Part shown: positions 54,215 to 63,951 of the stretch, piece after piece | How the letters are laid out: each line of letters begins with the position of its first letter | How positions within the stretch are numbered: the first letter of the stretch is position 1 | Assembly: GCA_945787655.1 (NCBI GenBank) | Contig: CALZIJ010000002.1 | Location: 6,697 to 70,696 of the forward strand | From: Nitrospiria bacterium | GTDB taxonomy: Bacteria > Nitrospirota > Nitrospiria > SBBL01 > JAADHI01 | DNA: 64,000 nt | Reading direction: 5' to 3' | Program-made: the position numbers and the translations under genes | The notes under the pieces: model-generated | Seen by the model: only the letters and a program-made list of their open reading frames with translations | Told to the model about the DNA's origin: nothing | Databases searched by the model: none

Positions 54215-55192
54215 TCATCGCAATCGCACTCTCGGATCAACCCAGGTATAAGATATGTCAGTGAGAATCAATCCGACAATATACAAGACCGACCCCAGGA
54301 ACACCATAGCCCGAACGATGCCAAAATCCTGACTGTTAATGGCGTCAATGGTATAACTGCCCAAACCGGGGATACTGAAAAAAGATTCGGTCACCAAACT
54401 ACCCATAAACAAAAGCGGGATGACAACCACCACCCCTGTTAAAATCGGAACCAGGGCATTTCGAAGAACATGACGAAACAACACCGTCAGTTCTGCCAGC
54501 CCTTTGGCCCGTGCTGTACGGACATAGTCCTTTCCGATCTCTTCCAGAAAGATACTTCGGTACCATCGTGTTCCGCTGCCAATGCCCCCCACCAGAGCCA
54601 CCAATACAGGTAAAACCAAAAACTTGACGGCATTGATCCCCTCATCGTAACCCGAAATCGGCACCAGCCGAAACATTTTACTTAAAAGAAATTGACCGCC
54701 AATAATATAGAACAAAGAGGAAATCGACATCATACCAACGGCCACAATAATGCCCCAGGTGTCAATATAGCTTGCACGAAAAAAAGCAATCAGCATCGCG
54801 ACAGTAATATTGACCAACAGACCAACAATTAAACTGGGCATGGCAATCGCCAAACTGGGCCACATCCGCTCCCGGATATCCGCACCAATGTTCCTTCCGT
54901 CATCTGCGAAGCCAAAGTCAAAAACAAAAAGGCGGACGGACTTCTTAAAAAAGATGGTTTCGCTGATTTTTTGAATCCCTTCAGCGGATGCGTTCCACGC
55001 AACCGGAATATCGTAACCATGATCCGCTTTCCATTTTTCTATCGCTTCCGGGGTCACGCGCTTCATCCCCAAATGAAGGCGGGCCATGTCGTCCGGCGTA
55101 TTCACCACAAAAAACAAAATGAAAGTCAGCAGGTTAACCCCGACTAAAATCGGAATCGCATACAGCACTCGGCGAATAATATAAGTAATCAC
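54215..55192 (-). CDS. Peptide ABC transporter permease (YejB/DppB type)
   Basis: The 325-residue protein has the family N-terminus (MITYIIRRVLYAIPILVGV), an extracytoplasmic insert and a BPD-transport domain with EAA loop (DYVRTARAKGLAELTVLFRHVLRN). It is preceded immediately by the solute-binding gene and followed by the second permease, all on one message. Confidence 0.94.
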   Translation of the reverse strand: MITYIIRRVLYAIPILVGVNLLTFILFFVVNTPDDMARLHLGMKRVTPEAIEKWKADHGYDIPVAWNASAEGIQKISETIFFKKSVRLFVFDFGFADDGRNIGADIRERMWPSLAIAMPSLIVGLLVNITVAMLIAFFRASYIDTWGIIVAVGMMSISSLFYIIGGQFLLSKMFRLVPISGYDEGINAVKFLVLPVLVALVGGIGSGTRWYRSIFLEEIGKDYVRTARAKGLAELTVLFRHVLRNALVPILTGVVVVIPLLFMGSLVTESFFSIPGLGSYTIDAINSQDFGIVRAMVFLGSVLYIVGLILTDISYTWVDPRVRLR

Positions 55193-55195
55193 AGT

Positions 55196-57340
55196 TTAAG
55201 TCTCCCGCTCTTTTTTGCGGTAAGTCAACACTGCGGGCAAAGTTCCGGCGAAAATGAGTCCCGCGATTACTAATAAGGGCCACACACGGGGCTTGTTCCA
55301 TTCTTGACGTTTTTGTGTTCGAAGCACAGGGTCTACTTTTGCATACTTTAAGGTGTTATTGGCCATTAAATTGGGTTTTATATTGCCGTACCAGACATGA
55401 TAAAGCCCAAACTGCTTCGGGTGAAACCCTGAAGCCCAGGGCACGTCGTGACGAAAAAGATCAACCATTTCATTAATAATCGCCTGCCGCTCCGGGCTGT
55501 TTTCCATGTTTTTCATCTGTTCAAAAAGGGCATCAAAGCGGTCATTGGCATAATTGGCGGCGTTCTCCCCATTCTTCCCCGCTTTTGCATTCGGCCCATA
55601 TAACAAAAAGAAAAAGTTTTCCGGATCGGGATAATCTGCGTTCCATCCCCACTGAAACATCTGTGCCGTGCCTTTGAGCATTTTGTCCTGAAACCGGTTG
55701 TAATCCGTGTTTCGGATAACCAGCTGGACTTGAATTTTGTCAAATTGTTTGCGTATCCAGTCGAAGCGCGCCTTGACTTCAGGCCCGGACCCGGTCGCAT
55801 CAAAATGCAGTATGAGGGGTTTCCCTGTTTCAGCATCGCGTCCGTTTGGGTATCCTGCTTCAGTCAGCAACCGGCGCGCTTCCGCGATGGGTTTTCTTTT
55901 AGGCCGCCCATTGACATTGTCGTAGACATAAGGGTTGATCCCGGCTTCTCCTTCAAGGTAACCGAAAATCCCCGGTGGAAGCGGACCTTGCATGGCGATC
56001 CCCCGGCCGTTCTGGAAAATTCCGATCGCCTCTTCCTGGTCAATGGCAATGGCAATGGCCTGCCGGATTTTACGAGCCGATTCACTCTGTCCACCCACAA
56101 CTGAATCCAGCATGTTAAAGGCAATATAATACGTCGACGCCGCAGTACTGGTTAAAAGACGGATTCCTTTTTCCGCCATTTCGTCCGTCAAAGCCGTATC
56201 GCCGTTTCCTGTCATGCGGACAGCCTGATCAAAACTATCGGAAGAAATTCCGGAACTGTCATAATATCCCTGTAGAAATTTGTTCCAGATCGGAATCCCT
56301 TCTTTTTCCAGGCTAAACACCACTTTCTCAATAAAAGGCAGGGGTTTTCCGGCATCGGCCAGTAATCCCGCCATTTCGTCTTCGGGCGCCCCTTCTCTCG
56401 GGTAGGTTTCCCGGTGAAAATTCGGATTTTTTTCCAAAACCATCTGGCGGTTCGGATTATTGATGGTCAGCATATAAGGCCCGGTGCCAACGGGATACCA
56501 ATCGAGTGTAATATTTTTTTCCACCAACCCAGGCTGTGCATAAAATTGGTCCGCTTCATAGGGGATGGGAGCAAAAAAAGGCATGGCCAGCCAATAAAGA
56601 AACTGCGGATATTTTCCTTTCACCTTTATGCGATACCTGTAGCGGTCGAGAACCTCCACTCCTTCAAGCGGATAATCCCGAAGGTCAAGAAAACCCTGTT
56701 CTTTGGAAACAACCGACTGAAGCGTTTGACTCAGTTCTTTCAAGCCTGCGATATATTCAGACATAAAACCAAAAATTGGAGAATGAATTTTAGGGTGCGC
56801 GAGCCGCTTGATTTGATAAACATAATCTTCCGCCGTCAGCTCCCTGGATCCTGTCTCTTCAAAATCGCCAAGTTTTTGAATGCCCTCCAGCGCTTCTGTA
56901 GCCAGGTTCAAATAGAGCGGCTCGCCTGAACCCGCTTTGGCAAAAGCAGGATGGGGTTGGTATTGAATGCCGGGTTTAATCTGAATTTCATAGATACTCC
57001 AGGCCACCTCTTCTGAAGAAGAGGCTTCACCCAGTACTTCTCCGACCGCATTTAAATAGATCGGATGTGGCATTTCTTCCGCCGTCAGCGGAACCAACTG
57101 ATAGGGACGTTTTAAATAATGATATTGAAACGGAGGTTCGTAGATCTGTCCCGTAAAAACAATCTCGTTTGATGAGTAGGATTGCGCGGGATCAAGATGT
57201 TTTGGGCGAGCACTAAATGAACTGTAGAGAACATTTTTTTCTTGCTCTTCCGCCGGGTAGGGATTGTTCAGCGGCGTACTAGTACACGCAGTCAGAATAA
57301 AAACCAGAATGAGCCCTAATCTCGCGAAAGACCGATTCAC
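55196..57340 (-). CDS. Family 5 extracellular solute-binding lipoprotein of the peptide ABC transporter
   Basis: The 714-residue protein has a lipoprotein signal (LGLILVFILTACTS; Cys20) and a DppA/YejA-type fold with WSIYEIQIKPGIQYQPHPAF, VGTGPYMLTINN and QWGWNADYPDPENFFFLLYG. A final hydrophobic helix (WPLLVIAGLIFAGTLPAVLTY) followed by RKKERET is unusual and could tether the C-terminus to the membrane. It is longer than DppA (about 535 residues). The GTG start follows GAGGAG by seven bases and lies just after the secG stop. Substrate unknown; peptides are likely. Confidence 0.9.
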   Translation of the reverse strand: MNRSFARLGLILVFILTACTSTPLNNPYPAEEQEKNVLYSSFSARPKHLDPAQSYSSNEIVFTGQIYEPPFQYHYLKRPYQLVPLTAEEMPHPIYLNAVGEVLGEASSSEEVAWSIYEIQIKPGIQYQPHPAFAKAGSGEPLYLNLATEALEGIQKLGDFEETGSRELTAEDYVYQIKRLAHPKIHSPIFGFMSEYIAGLKELSQTLQSVVSKEQGFLDLRDYPLEGVEVLDRYRYRIKVKGKYPQFLYWLAMPFFAPIPYEADQFYAQPGLVEKNITLDWYPVGTGPYMLTINNPNRQMVLEKNPNFHRETYPREGAPEDEMAGLLADAGKPLPFIEKVVFSLEKEGIPIWNKFLQGYYDSSGISSDSFDQAVRMTGNGDTALTDEMAEKGIRLLTSTAASTYYIAFNMLDSVVGGQSESARKIRQAIAIAIDQEEAIGIFQNGRGIAMQGPLPPGIFGYLEGEAGINPYVYDNVNGRPKRKPIAEARRLLTEAGYPNGRDAETGKPLILHFDATGSGPEVKARFDWIRKQFDKIQVQLVIRNTDYNRFQDKMLKGTAQMFQWGWNADYPDPENFFFLLYGPNAKAGKNGENAANYANDRFDALFEQMKNMENSPERQAIINEMVDLFRHDVPWASGFHPKQFGLYHVWYGNIKPNLMANNTLKYAKVDPVLRTQKRQEWNKPRVWPLLVIAGLIFAGTLPAVLTYRKKERET

Positions 57341-57356
57341 AGACTCACTCCTCGGC

Positions 57357-57692
57357 CTAATCGGAAGCGGCATCCTCTGGGGTTTCAACCGGTGTCGGGA
57401 TTTCAGTGCTGCCTGAGGGGGTTCCTTCATTTCCGCTCATATCAATGACGGAAGATCCCAAACCGCCGCCGCCTTTTAAAACAGAGAGAGAAAGCGATGT
57501 CAGCATAAAAACAACCGCTGCACCCACGGTCAGTTTGCTCAAAAACGTGGCGGCGCCGCGGCTGCCAAATATCGTCTGGCTTGATCCGCCAAACGCCGCG
57601 CCCATTTCGGCGCCCTTACCGGCCTGGAGCAGCACCACACAGATTAAAATTATACATACAATCACATGAACAACCAAAATAAAGGTATACAT
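57357..57692 (-). CDS. secG: Preprotein translocase subunit SecG
   Basis: The 111-residue protein has two membrane helices (VVHVIVCIILICVVLLQ and LTVGAAVVFMLTSLSLSVL) around the family stretch GKGAEMGAAFGGSSQTIFGSRGAATFL, with a Pro/Glu-rich tail. It assists SecYE in export. It follows tpiA, a frequent neighbour. Confidence 0.95.
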   Translation of the reverse strand: MYTFILVVHVIVCIILICVVLLQAGKGAEMGAAFGGSSQTIFGSRGAATFLSKLTVGAAVVFMLTSLSLSVLKGGGGLGSSVIDMSGNEGTPSGSTEIPTPVETPEDAASD

Positions 57693-57709
57693 TGTTCTCC
57701 TTAAAATCC

Positions 57710-58510
57710 CTATAAAGCCGGGTTTTCTTCTTTTTCGCCCAGTTCTATCAGTTTAAAAAAAGTTTCGTGCGAAAGACTTGCCCCGCCGACCAACACCCCG
57801 TCGATGGCAGACGCTTTTAAAAATTCAGCGATATTCTTCTCTGACACACTGCCTCCATAAAGGGTTCGGGGAGTCCCTTTTCCAACCTGATCTGCAATAA
57901 ACGTCCTGATCTGTTGATGCACATCCGTAACTTCTTTAGGTGTCGGGGTTTCTCCTGTTCCGATCGCCCAAACAGGTTCATAGGCGATCACCCAATCCAG
58001 TATATTGTCCGTCAGGCCAGTTTTTATAAGGTCATCTGTCAAGACAGCGGACAGCTGTCCCTGCAACCGATCCCAGGTTTTCCCTGTCCGGCGATCCTTT
58101 AGCGTCTCCCCGATGCAAAGCACCGGCAATACGCCAGCTTTTCGCACAGCAAACACCTTTCGCCGCACAAGATCATCGGTTTCCCCAAACAATGTCCGCC
58201 GTTCCGAATGCCCGATAATAACGTATTTACATCCTATTTCGCAAAGCATTCCACTTGAAATTTCTCCGGTATACGCACCCGAAATGTCATAATGAACATT
58301 TTGAGCCGCAAGGCCAATGTCAATGCCTGACTGTTTTATCGCTTTTGAAACGGCTTGAAGCGCTGTAAAAGGGGGCGCAAGAATCACTTCCCTTGGGGAA
58401 GGAAAAGGAGCAGCTTTGTAGCGTGCCACCAAATCGGCGACATAAGATTCCGCCTCCTGGATACCCTTGTTCATCTTCCAGTTGGCAATAAAACAGGGCG
58501 GACGGGCCAT
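57710..58510 (-). CDS. tpiA: Triosephosphate isomerase
   Basis: The 266-residue TIM barrel shows NWKMNKG, the catalytic His in IIGHSERRTLFGE, the catalytic Glu in AYEPVWAIGTG, and the phosphate loop YGGSVSEKN. It interconverts dihydroxyacetone phosphate and glyceraldehyde 3-phosphate. Its start overlaps the pgk stop by one base. Confidence 0.98.
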   Translation of the reverse strand: MARPPCFIANWKMNKGIQEAESYVADLVARYKAAPFPSPREVILAPPFTALQAVSKAIKQSGIDIGLAAQNVHYDISGAYTGEISSGMLCEIGCKYVIIGHSERRTLFGETDDLVRRKVFAVRKAGVLPVLCIGETLKDRRTGKTWDRLQGQLSAVLTDDLIKTGLTDNILDWVIAYEPVWAIGTGETPTPKEVTDVHQQIRTFIADQVGKGTPRTLYGGSVSEKNIAEFLKASAIDGVLVGGASLSHETFFKLIELGEKEENPAL

Positions 58511-59715
58511 TAAAATAACCGTTCCTTATCCGGCAAAACCGAAAGTCCCGGCAGGGCTTTACCTTCCAGCAATTGAAGGGCCGCTCCGCCGCCAGTTGAA
58601 ATAAACGAAATATTTTCAGACTCGTTGGCCTTGTGGACCGCGAGGGATGTTTCACCGCCACCCACAATCGTCATGGCATATGCATTGGCAACAGCATGTG
58701 CAATGGCTGATGTTCCGCGCGAGTATGCATCAATTTCAAACAAGCCCATCGGGCCATTCCAGAGGATCGTTTTAGCATCTTGCAGGGCTTCAGTAAAAAG
58801 ATGAACCGAGGCTCTGCCAATATCCAGCCCCATCCATCCGGCGGGAATCTCCTGCACCGGAACGGACTTCGCTTCGGCGGAAAGTTCCTTGCCCGTCGCA
58901 ACAATGCAATCCACCGGAAGATAGAACTTGACCCCGCGGGCAATGGCATTTTGCATAATTTCCCGTGCAAATGAAAGCATGGATGTCTCCACCAGCGAAT
59001 TGCCAACATCAATTCCAGACGCCTTTAAAAAAGTAAAGGCCATGCCGCCGCCGACGATCACCTTGTCTACCTTTTTCCCAAGATTTTCAATGACCCCAAT
59101 TTTCCCCGAAACCTTCGCACCGCCCAACAGGGCCACAAACGGACGCGCCGGATTGGAGACTGCCCCAACCAGGTAGGTGATCTCCTTTTTCATGAGAAAT
59201 CCGCAGGCCTTGGTTTTGATCAATTTAGCAAGATGAAAAGTTGAAGCGTGTTCACGATGGGCTGTTCCAAAGGCGTCATTGATGTAAACATCAATCCGCA
59301 ATTTAGCCAGGGCGCTGGCAAAATCTTCGTTATTGTCTTGCTCGCCCTGGTGAAAGCGCAAGTTCTCAAGTAGAAGAATCTCTCCTTTTTTGAGATTCTT
59401 GGCCATTTTTTCTGTTTGCGCACCAATACAATCTGATGCGAACAAGACTTTTTTGCCCAAAAGCCTTTGAAGCCGTTTGGCAACCGGCGCAAGTGAAAAT
59501 CGCGGATCAACACCTTCCGGCCGCCCCAAATGTGACGCCAGTATGACAGACGCCCCTTCATCGATGGCATAATTAATGGTCAGCAGCGCAGACCGAATGC
59601 GGGTGTCGTCCGTAATATTCAGATCATGGTCCAGCGGGACGTTAAAATCGACACGGATAAAAAGCTGCTTCCCTCGAATATCGATGTCTTCAATCGTGAC
59701 TTTGTTGGTGTTCAT
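58510..59715 (-). CDS. pgk: Phosphoglycerate kinase
   Basis: The 401-residue enzyme has RVDFNVPLD, LASHLGRPEG, YINDAFGTAHREHAS and GGGETSLAV, typical of phosphoglycerate kinase in glycolysis and gluconeogenesis. It lies 12 bases after gap. Confidence 0.98.
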   Translation of the reverse strand: MNTNKVTIEDIDIRGKQLFIRVDFNVPLDHDLNITDDTRIRSALLTINYAIDEGASVILASHLGRPEGVDPRFSLAPVAKRLQRLLGKKVLFASDCIGAQTEKMAKNLKKGEILLLENLRFHQGEQDNNEDFASALAKLRIDVYINDAFGTAHREHASTFHLAKLIKTKACGFLMKKEITYLVGAVSNPARPFVALLGGAKVSGKIGVIENLGKKVDKVIVGGGMAFTFLKASGIDVGNSLVETSMLSFAREIMQNAIARGVKFYLPVDCIVATGKELSAEAKSVPVQEIPAGWMGLDIGRASVHLFTEALQDAKTILWNGPMGLFEIDAYSRGTSAIAHAVANAYAMTIVGGGETSLAVHKANESENISFISTGGGAALQLLEGKALPGLSVLPDKERLF

Positions 59716-59727
59716 ATCCTGCTCAAT

Positions 59728-60732
59728 TTACAAACGTTGACCTAAATATACGACCAGGTCTCGGACGCGCGTTGAATATCCCCACTCGTTATCATACCAG
59801 GAGATGACCTTGGCCAAGCGACCGCCCATGACTTTTGTGAGCGTCCCATCCACTATCGAAGAGTGCGGATTGCCATTAAAATCAATAGAAACCAGCGGTT
59901 CTTCAGTATAATCCAATATGCCTTTAAGCGGTCCTTGAGCTGCCGCCTTCAAGGCGGTTTTGACCGCATGATCATCCGTGTCCGTTTCAAGAGTCACGAC
60001 GAGATCAATCACCGAAACATTGGGCGTCGGCACCCGAATCGCCATGCCGTCCAGTTTACCGGACAGGTTCGGTAACACGGCTGAAATGGCTTTGGCTGCA
60101 CCGGTTGTCGTCGGCGCCATGGAATGCGCGGCGGCCCGCGCCCGTCTCAAGTCCTTATGCGGTGCATCCAGCAACTGCTGGTCACGTGTATAAGAATGCA
60201 CGGTGGTCATAAGACCACATTGTATGCCAAATGTTTCATCCAGTACCTTGGCCACCGGAGCGAGGCAATTGGTTGTGCAAGAGGCGTTGGATACAATATG
60301 GTGGTTTTCTGGCTGATACTCTTGCTCATTTACCCCCAAAACCAGCGTCACATCAGGATCTTTGGAAGGGGCGGAAACAATCACTTTTTTAGCGCCTGCG
60401 CTCAAATGTTTCCCCGCAGAAACCCGGTCTGTAAAAAACCCGGTGGATTCAACCGCAATATCCACAGCCAGCTCCTTCCAGGGTAATGCCTCAGGATCTT
60501 TCTCTCTGGTCACCCGGACCGGCTTTCCATCTACGATTAAATGGGTGTCTTTCACTTCAACGGTGTGCGTAAACTGGCCATGCACTGAATCGTATTTAAG
60601 CAAATGGGCCAGGGAGTTGAGGTCGCCAATATCATTGATGGCGACAAGGTCTAATTCGGGATGCGTTATGGCTGTTCGAAATAAATTCCTGCCGATCCGG
60701 CCAAACCCATTGATCCCCACACGTATTCCCAT
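59728..60732 (-). CDS. gap: Glyceraldehyde-3-phosphate dehydrogenase
   Basis: The 334-residue enzyme has the NAD fold GINGFGRIGRNLFR and the active site SNASCTTNCLAP. It heads the gap-pgk-tpiA-secG operon and probably serves both directions of triose metabolism. GGAG lies nine bases before the ATG. Confidence 0.98.
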   Translation of the reverse strand: MGIRVGINGFGRIGRNLFRTAITHPELDLVAINDIGDLNSLAHLLKYDSVHGQFTHTVEVKDTHLIVDGKPVRVTREKDPEALPWKELAVDIAVESTGFFTDRVSAGKHLSAGAKKVIVSAPSKDPDVTLVLGVNEQEYQPENHHIVSNASCTTNCLAPVAKVLDETFGIQCGLMTTVHSYTRDQQLLDAPHKDLRRARAAAHSMAPTTTGAAKAISAVLPNLSGKLDGMAIRVPTPNVSVIDLVVTLETDTDDHAVKTALKAAAQGPLKGILDYTEEPLVSIDFNGNPHSSIVDGTLTKVMGGRLAKVISWYDNEWGYSTRVRDLVVYLGQRL

Positions 60733-60787
60733 CTTACTGCTGCTCCTTTATTGTCGGTTGTTATTAGAAAAAATGGCGCTGTTGCCG

Positions 60788-60816
60788 AGTTTAAAATTTT
60801 TAACCTGTTGAGTCAA
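60788..60816 (-). promoter_or_regulatory. Sigma-70-type promoter for gap-pgk-tpiA
   Basis: TTGACT (60816-60811) and TAAACT (60793-60788) are spaced by 17 bases on the minus strand, between the PBP gene stop and gap. Confidence 0.55.
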
Positions 60817-60820
60817 CGAC

Positions 60821-63256
60821 CTAAAACGCGTCAACGTCCTGGTCCAGGCGGAAAAAATCCATGGGGGAAGTTAATGTTTTTTTCTCGTGCTTCGGTTCAG
60901 TCCCTTTCACAAAAATTTCCATCTCCCCGCTTTCTCCTTCTTCGGACAAGTATCCCGTCGTGCGGTTGATCTTAGCATAGATAATATCATCCGGGATAGA
61001 AAAAGGGACAACAGGAAGCAGGGACAGGGCCTGGTCCATAAAAGACACCCAAATCGGCAATGCCGCCCGTCCGCCCGCCTCTCTATGGCCTAAAGATCGA
61101 TTATCATCAAAACCCACCCAGACGCCGGCGGCCAGATTAGGCGTATATCCGACAAACCAGGCATCGGTGTATTCATTGGTCGTCCCGGTTTTTCCGGCCA
61201 CCGGCCGCCCCAAAACACGGGCCCGTTTTGCCGTGCCGCGCTGGACGACATCCTCAAGTATATTCGTGACCACATAGGCTGTTTCTTTAGAAAGGACTTT
61301 TTGAGGATCAATGTTTCGTGATTCCAGAACACGGCCATTTTTGTCTGTGACCGACAAAATAAAAGCCGGGTTCACCCGAACCCCCTCATTGGCATAGACA
61401 CCGAAGGCCGAGGTCAATTCCAGCAGGCTGATCCCGGAAGAGCCCAGCGCCAGTGAAAGATCCTGGGTGAGCGTGCTTTCAATCCCCATCCGGTGTGCAT
61501 AGGACACCACGTTTCGAATGCCGATCTGACGCAATAATTTCACCGTGGCGAGGTTTCTTGAGTGTGTCAGGGCATCCCGCAGTGTCGTCGGGCCGTAAAA
61601 ACGTTTTTCATAGTTTTCCGGTTTCCAGACTTTTTGGGTTTCTTCATCCTTAAAAATAACAGGATTATCAATCAAAATGCTTGCGGGGGTGAATCCACGC
61701 TCAATAGCCGTACCGTAAATAATCGGCTTAAAAACAGAACCCGGCTGCCGCTTGGCCATGACGGCCCGATTATATTCACTGCGTTTAAAATCATATCCGC
61801 CCACCATTGCACTGACCGTCCCTGTAACCGGGTCAAGCGCGATAAACGCCCCTTCCACAATGGGTTCCTGCTCTAACTGAAACAAAAGCCCTTCTTCCGG
61901 CACCATCTCCGTATTTTCCGTATCATGGGATTCAGGAGCGCCAGCCGCTCCGTTTGCTGCCTGCTTGACTTGAACCTGGACAATATCATCCAGATTTAAA
62001 ATATCGTGTGGCCGCGGATGATCAATGGTTGTTCTGTCTTTTCGAATATCAGGTCCGCTTAACTGGCGCGCGGCCCAAAGCATGTCTTCCATTAATATTT
62101 TGCCCACATGCCCTTCAACCTCGACGACGGCATACTCTTCTTTCCGGGCGAGGACACGGGCTTCGTGAAAATCGCCGAGCTTAAACGGTTTTTGACGGAT
62201 GGAGGTTTCTTCTCCGGATTCATCAATCTGGTATTTGCGTATTGGACCACGATAGCCCTGACGTTTATCCAGTTTGCGTAATCCCTCCCGCATGGCCACT
62301 TCAGCCATTTCCTGCATTTCTTCATTAAGTGTGGTGTAGACGTTCAGGCCGCCCTTGTACACCACATCATCCCCATAACGGCTAATCAGGTATTGCCGCA
62401 CATATTCCTTAAAATACTGTGCCGATTTCTCACCGGGATGAAGTTTTTGGAACACCAGATCTTTTTCATAAGCCTTCCGATAGGTTTGATCCGAGATGTA
62501 GTTTTCAACCGCCATACGTTTTAAAACCACACGTTGACGTAGTTTTGATCTTTCGGGATCCCGATAAGGAGAGTAATTATTCGGGGCCTTTGGCAATCCG
62601 GCAAGAAAGGCCGCCTCTTCCAATGTAATCTCCGAAACATTTTTCCCGAAATAGGTTTTGCTCGCGATCTGAACCCCGTACGCCCCGTGTCCGAAATAAA
62701 TTTGATTCAGGTAGATTTCCAGAATTTCATCCTTGGTGAGCATTAATTCCATTTTCCGGGATAAAATGATTTCCTTGATTTTACGCTGTATTGTTCTTTC
62801 CGGCGTCAGGAAAAGAGACCGGGTCACTTGCTGGGTAATGGTGCTGGCCCCTTGCCGGATTTGACCGCTTTCAATATTTTTTAAAAAGGCCCGGACGATA
62901 CGAATCGGGTCAAACCCTCTGTGGTCATAAAAACGGGCATCCTCAACGGCCAAAATGGCTTGAATTAAGTGTTCCGGCATTTCTTCAATGGGAACAAAAA
63001 CCCGCTTTTCGATGAAATATTGTCCAATAATTTCATTTTTATCGGAATAAATACGCGTGGCCTGACTGGGAACGTAGCTGCCTGCAGGGTCTAGCGGGGG
63101 CAGATCCTGTGAAAAATAATAGATCACCCCCCCTGCGGTCGCAATGCCAATGACAAGAAAAACCAAGGAGATCCAAATCCCGATTTTAAGCCATCTCAGA
63201 AAGGTTCCTTTTGGTTTCTGGGCAGGAATTTCACCTGAAAAACTCTTTACTTCCAA
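60821..63256 (-). CDS. mrcA: Class A penicillin-binding protein (PBP1a-type)
   Basis: The 811-residue protein has an N-terminal membrane helix (IGIWISLVFLVIGIATAGGVIYYF), a GT51 glycosyltransferase domain (EDARFYDHRGFDPIRI, RQGASTITQQ) and a transpeptidase domain with SxxK in RQPGSVFKPII, SxN in THSRNL and KTG in AGKTGTTNEY. It polymerises and crosslinks peptidoglycan in the periplasm. The start is TTG, with AAGG about nine bases upstream; no better ATG exists before the membrane helix. The C-terminal tail after the KTG region is short and acidic. Confidence 0.95.
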   Translation of the reverse strand: MEVKSFSGEIPAQKPKGTFLRWLKIGIWISLVFLVIGIATAGGVIYYFSQDLPPLDPAGSYVPSQATRIYSDKNEIIGQYFIEKRVFVPIEEMPEHLIQAILAVEDARFYDHRGFDPIRIVRAFLKNIESGQIRQGASTITQQVTRSLFLTPERTIQRKIKEIILSRKMELMLTKDEILEIYLNQIYFGHGAYGVQIASKTYFGKNVSEITLEEAAFLAGLPKAPNNYSPYRDPERSKLRQRVVLKRMAVENYISDQTYRKAYEKDLVFQKLHPGEKSAQYFKEYVRQYLISRYGDDVVYKGGLNVYTTLNEEMQEMAEVAMREGLRKLDKRQGYRGPIRKYQIDESGEETSIRQKPFKLGDFHEARVLARKEEYAVVEVEGHVGKILMEDMLWAARQLSGPDIRKDRTTIDHPRPHDILNLDDIVQVQVKQAANGAAGAPESHDTENTEMVPEEGLLFQLEQEPIVEGAFIALDPVTGTVSAMVGGYDFKRSEYNRAVMAKRQPGSVFKPIIYGTAIERGFTPASILIDNPVIFKDEETQKVWKPENYEKRFYGPTTLRDALTHSRNLATVKLLRQIGIRNVVSYAHRMGIESTLTQDLSLALGSSGISLLELTSAFGVYANEGVRVNPAFILSVTDKNGRVLESRNIDPQKVLSKETAYVVTNILEDVVQRGTAKRARVLGRPVAGKTGTTNEYTDAWFVGYTPNLAAGVWVGFDDNRSLGHREAGGRAALPIWVSFMDQALSLLPVVPFSIPDDIIYAKINRTTGYLSEEGESGEMEIFVKGTEPKHEKKTLTSPMDFFRLDQDVDAF

Positions 63257-63585
63257 TGTATTACCTTGATATTAAACCAATGAGTAGCCTACCGGGTTCC
63301 CTTGTTAAAAGTCAATCTGAATCAGTGGATTATCAGGCCTCTGTTACCCATTATAAACGATATCCCCTGATGTCGGTAATCCTATTGAACACGGCCACCA
63401 TAAGAAAACCTGGGATACTCCCTTAAAACGCTAAAATATGGTGATGAACCCCAACGCCCCTTAGGCTATAATATTCCAAACACCGGATATTGAGAAGCAC
63501 ACGCGCCATCATCCGTTCACAGACATCTTGACATCCTGGGGGAGTTCGACAATAATATTTTCCTTCAAAATGATTTGGGAGACAG
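63257..63585. other. Intergenic region between divergent PBP1a and PDZ genes
   Basis: This 329-base gap holds a weak minus-strand promoter candidate for the PBP gene (TTGACT 63315-63310, 18 bases, TAGGCT 63291-63286) and a good plus-strand promoter near its right end. I see no reading frame with coding character, RNA gene or repeat in the rest. Confidence 0.5.
63528..63556 (+). promoter_or_regulatory. Sigma-70-type promoter for the PDZ gene
   Basis: A perfect TTGACA and AATAAT are separated by 17 bases, about 30 bases before the ATG. Confidence 0.75.
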
Positions 63586-63951
63586 ATGAAAATTATCCCC
63601 GCCTTGTTGATTACCGGGTTCGTTAGTTTTCAATCCCTGGTCGGTGCCGGATGGCTGGGCATTATGGTGCAAGACCTCACCCCCCGGCTTGCCATACAGT
63701 ATGGTATTTTAACGACTGAAGGAGTTGTTGTCGTCCGGGTCCAGTTTAACAGTCCTGCAATGGACGGCGGGCTGGAAGAAGGAGACGTTATTTTGGCCTT
63801 AAATGGAAAGAAAATTGTGAATGCGGCGGCCCTGAAAGACAGTGTCTTAAATCATCCCTCCGGTCAGGATATCTCGCTCCTTGTCCTGCGTGACCGGAAT
63901 GAAATGACGCTGACAATCACATTGGGTTCAGGTCCAATGGATGCGGTATGA
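63586..63951 (+). CDS. Small secreted PDZ-domain protein
   Basis: The 121-residue product has a signal peptide (IIPALLITGFVSFQSLVGA) and a single PDZ domain of the HtrA/CtpA kind (GWLGIMVQDLTPRLAIQYG, then SPAMDGGLEEGDVILALNGKKI). There is no protease domain. It presumably binds protein C-termini in the periplasm. GGGAG lies four bases before the ATG. The stop overlaps the next start by four bases, so the two genes are translationally coupled. Confidence 0.8.
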   Translation: MKIIPALLITGFVSFQSLVGAGWLGIMVQDLTPRLAIQYGILTTEGVVVVRVQFNSPAMDGGLEEGDVILALNGKKIVNAAALKDSVLNHPSGQDISLLVLRDRNEMTLTITLGSGPMDAV

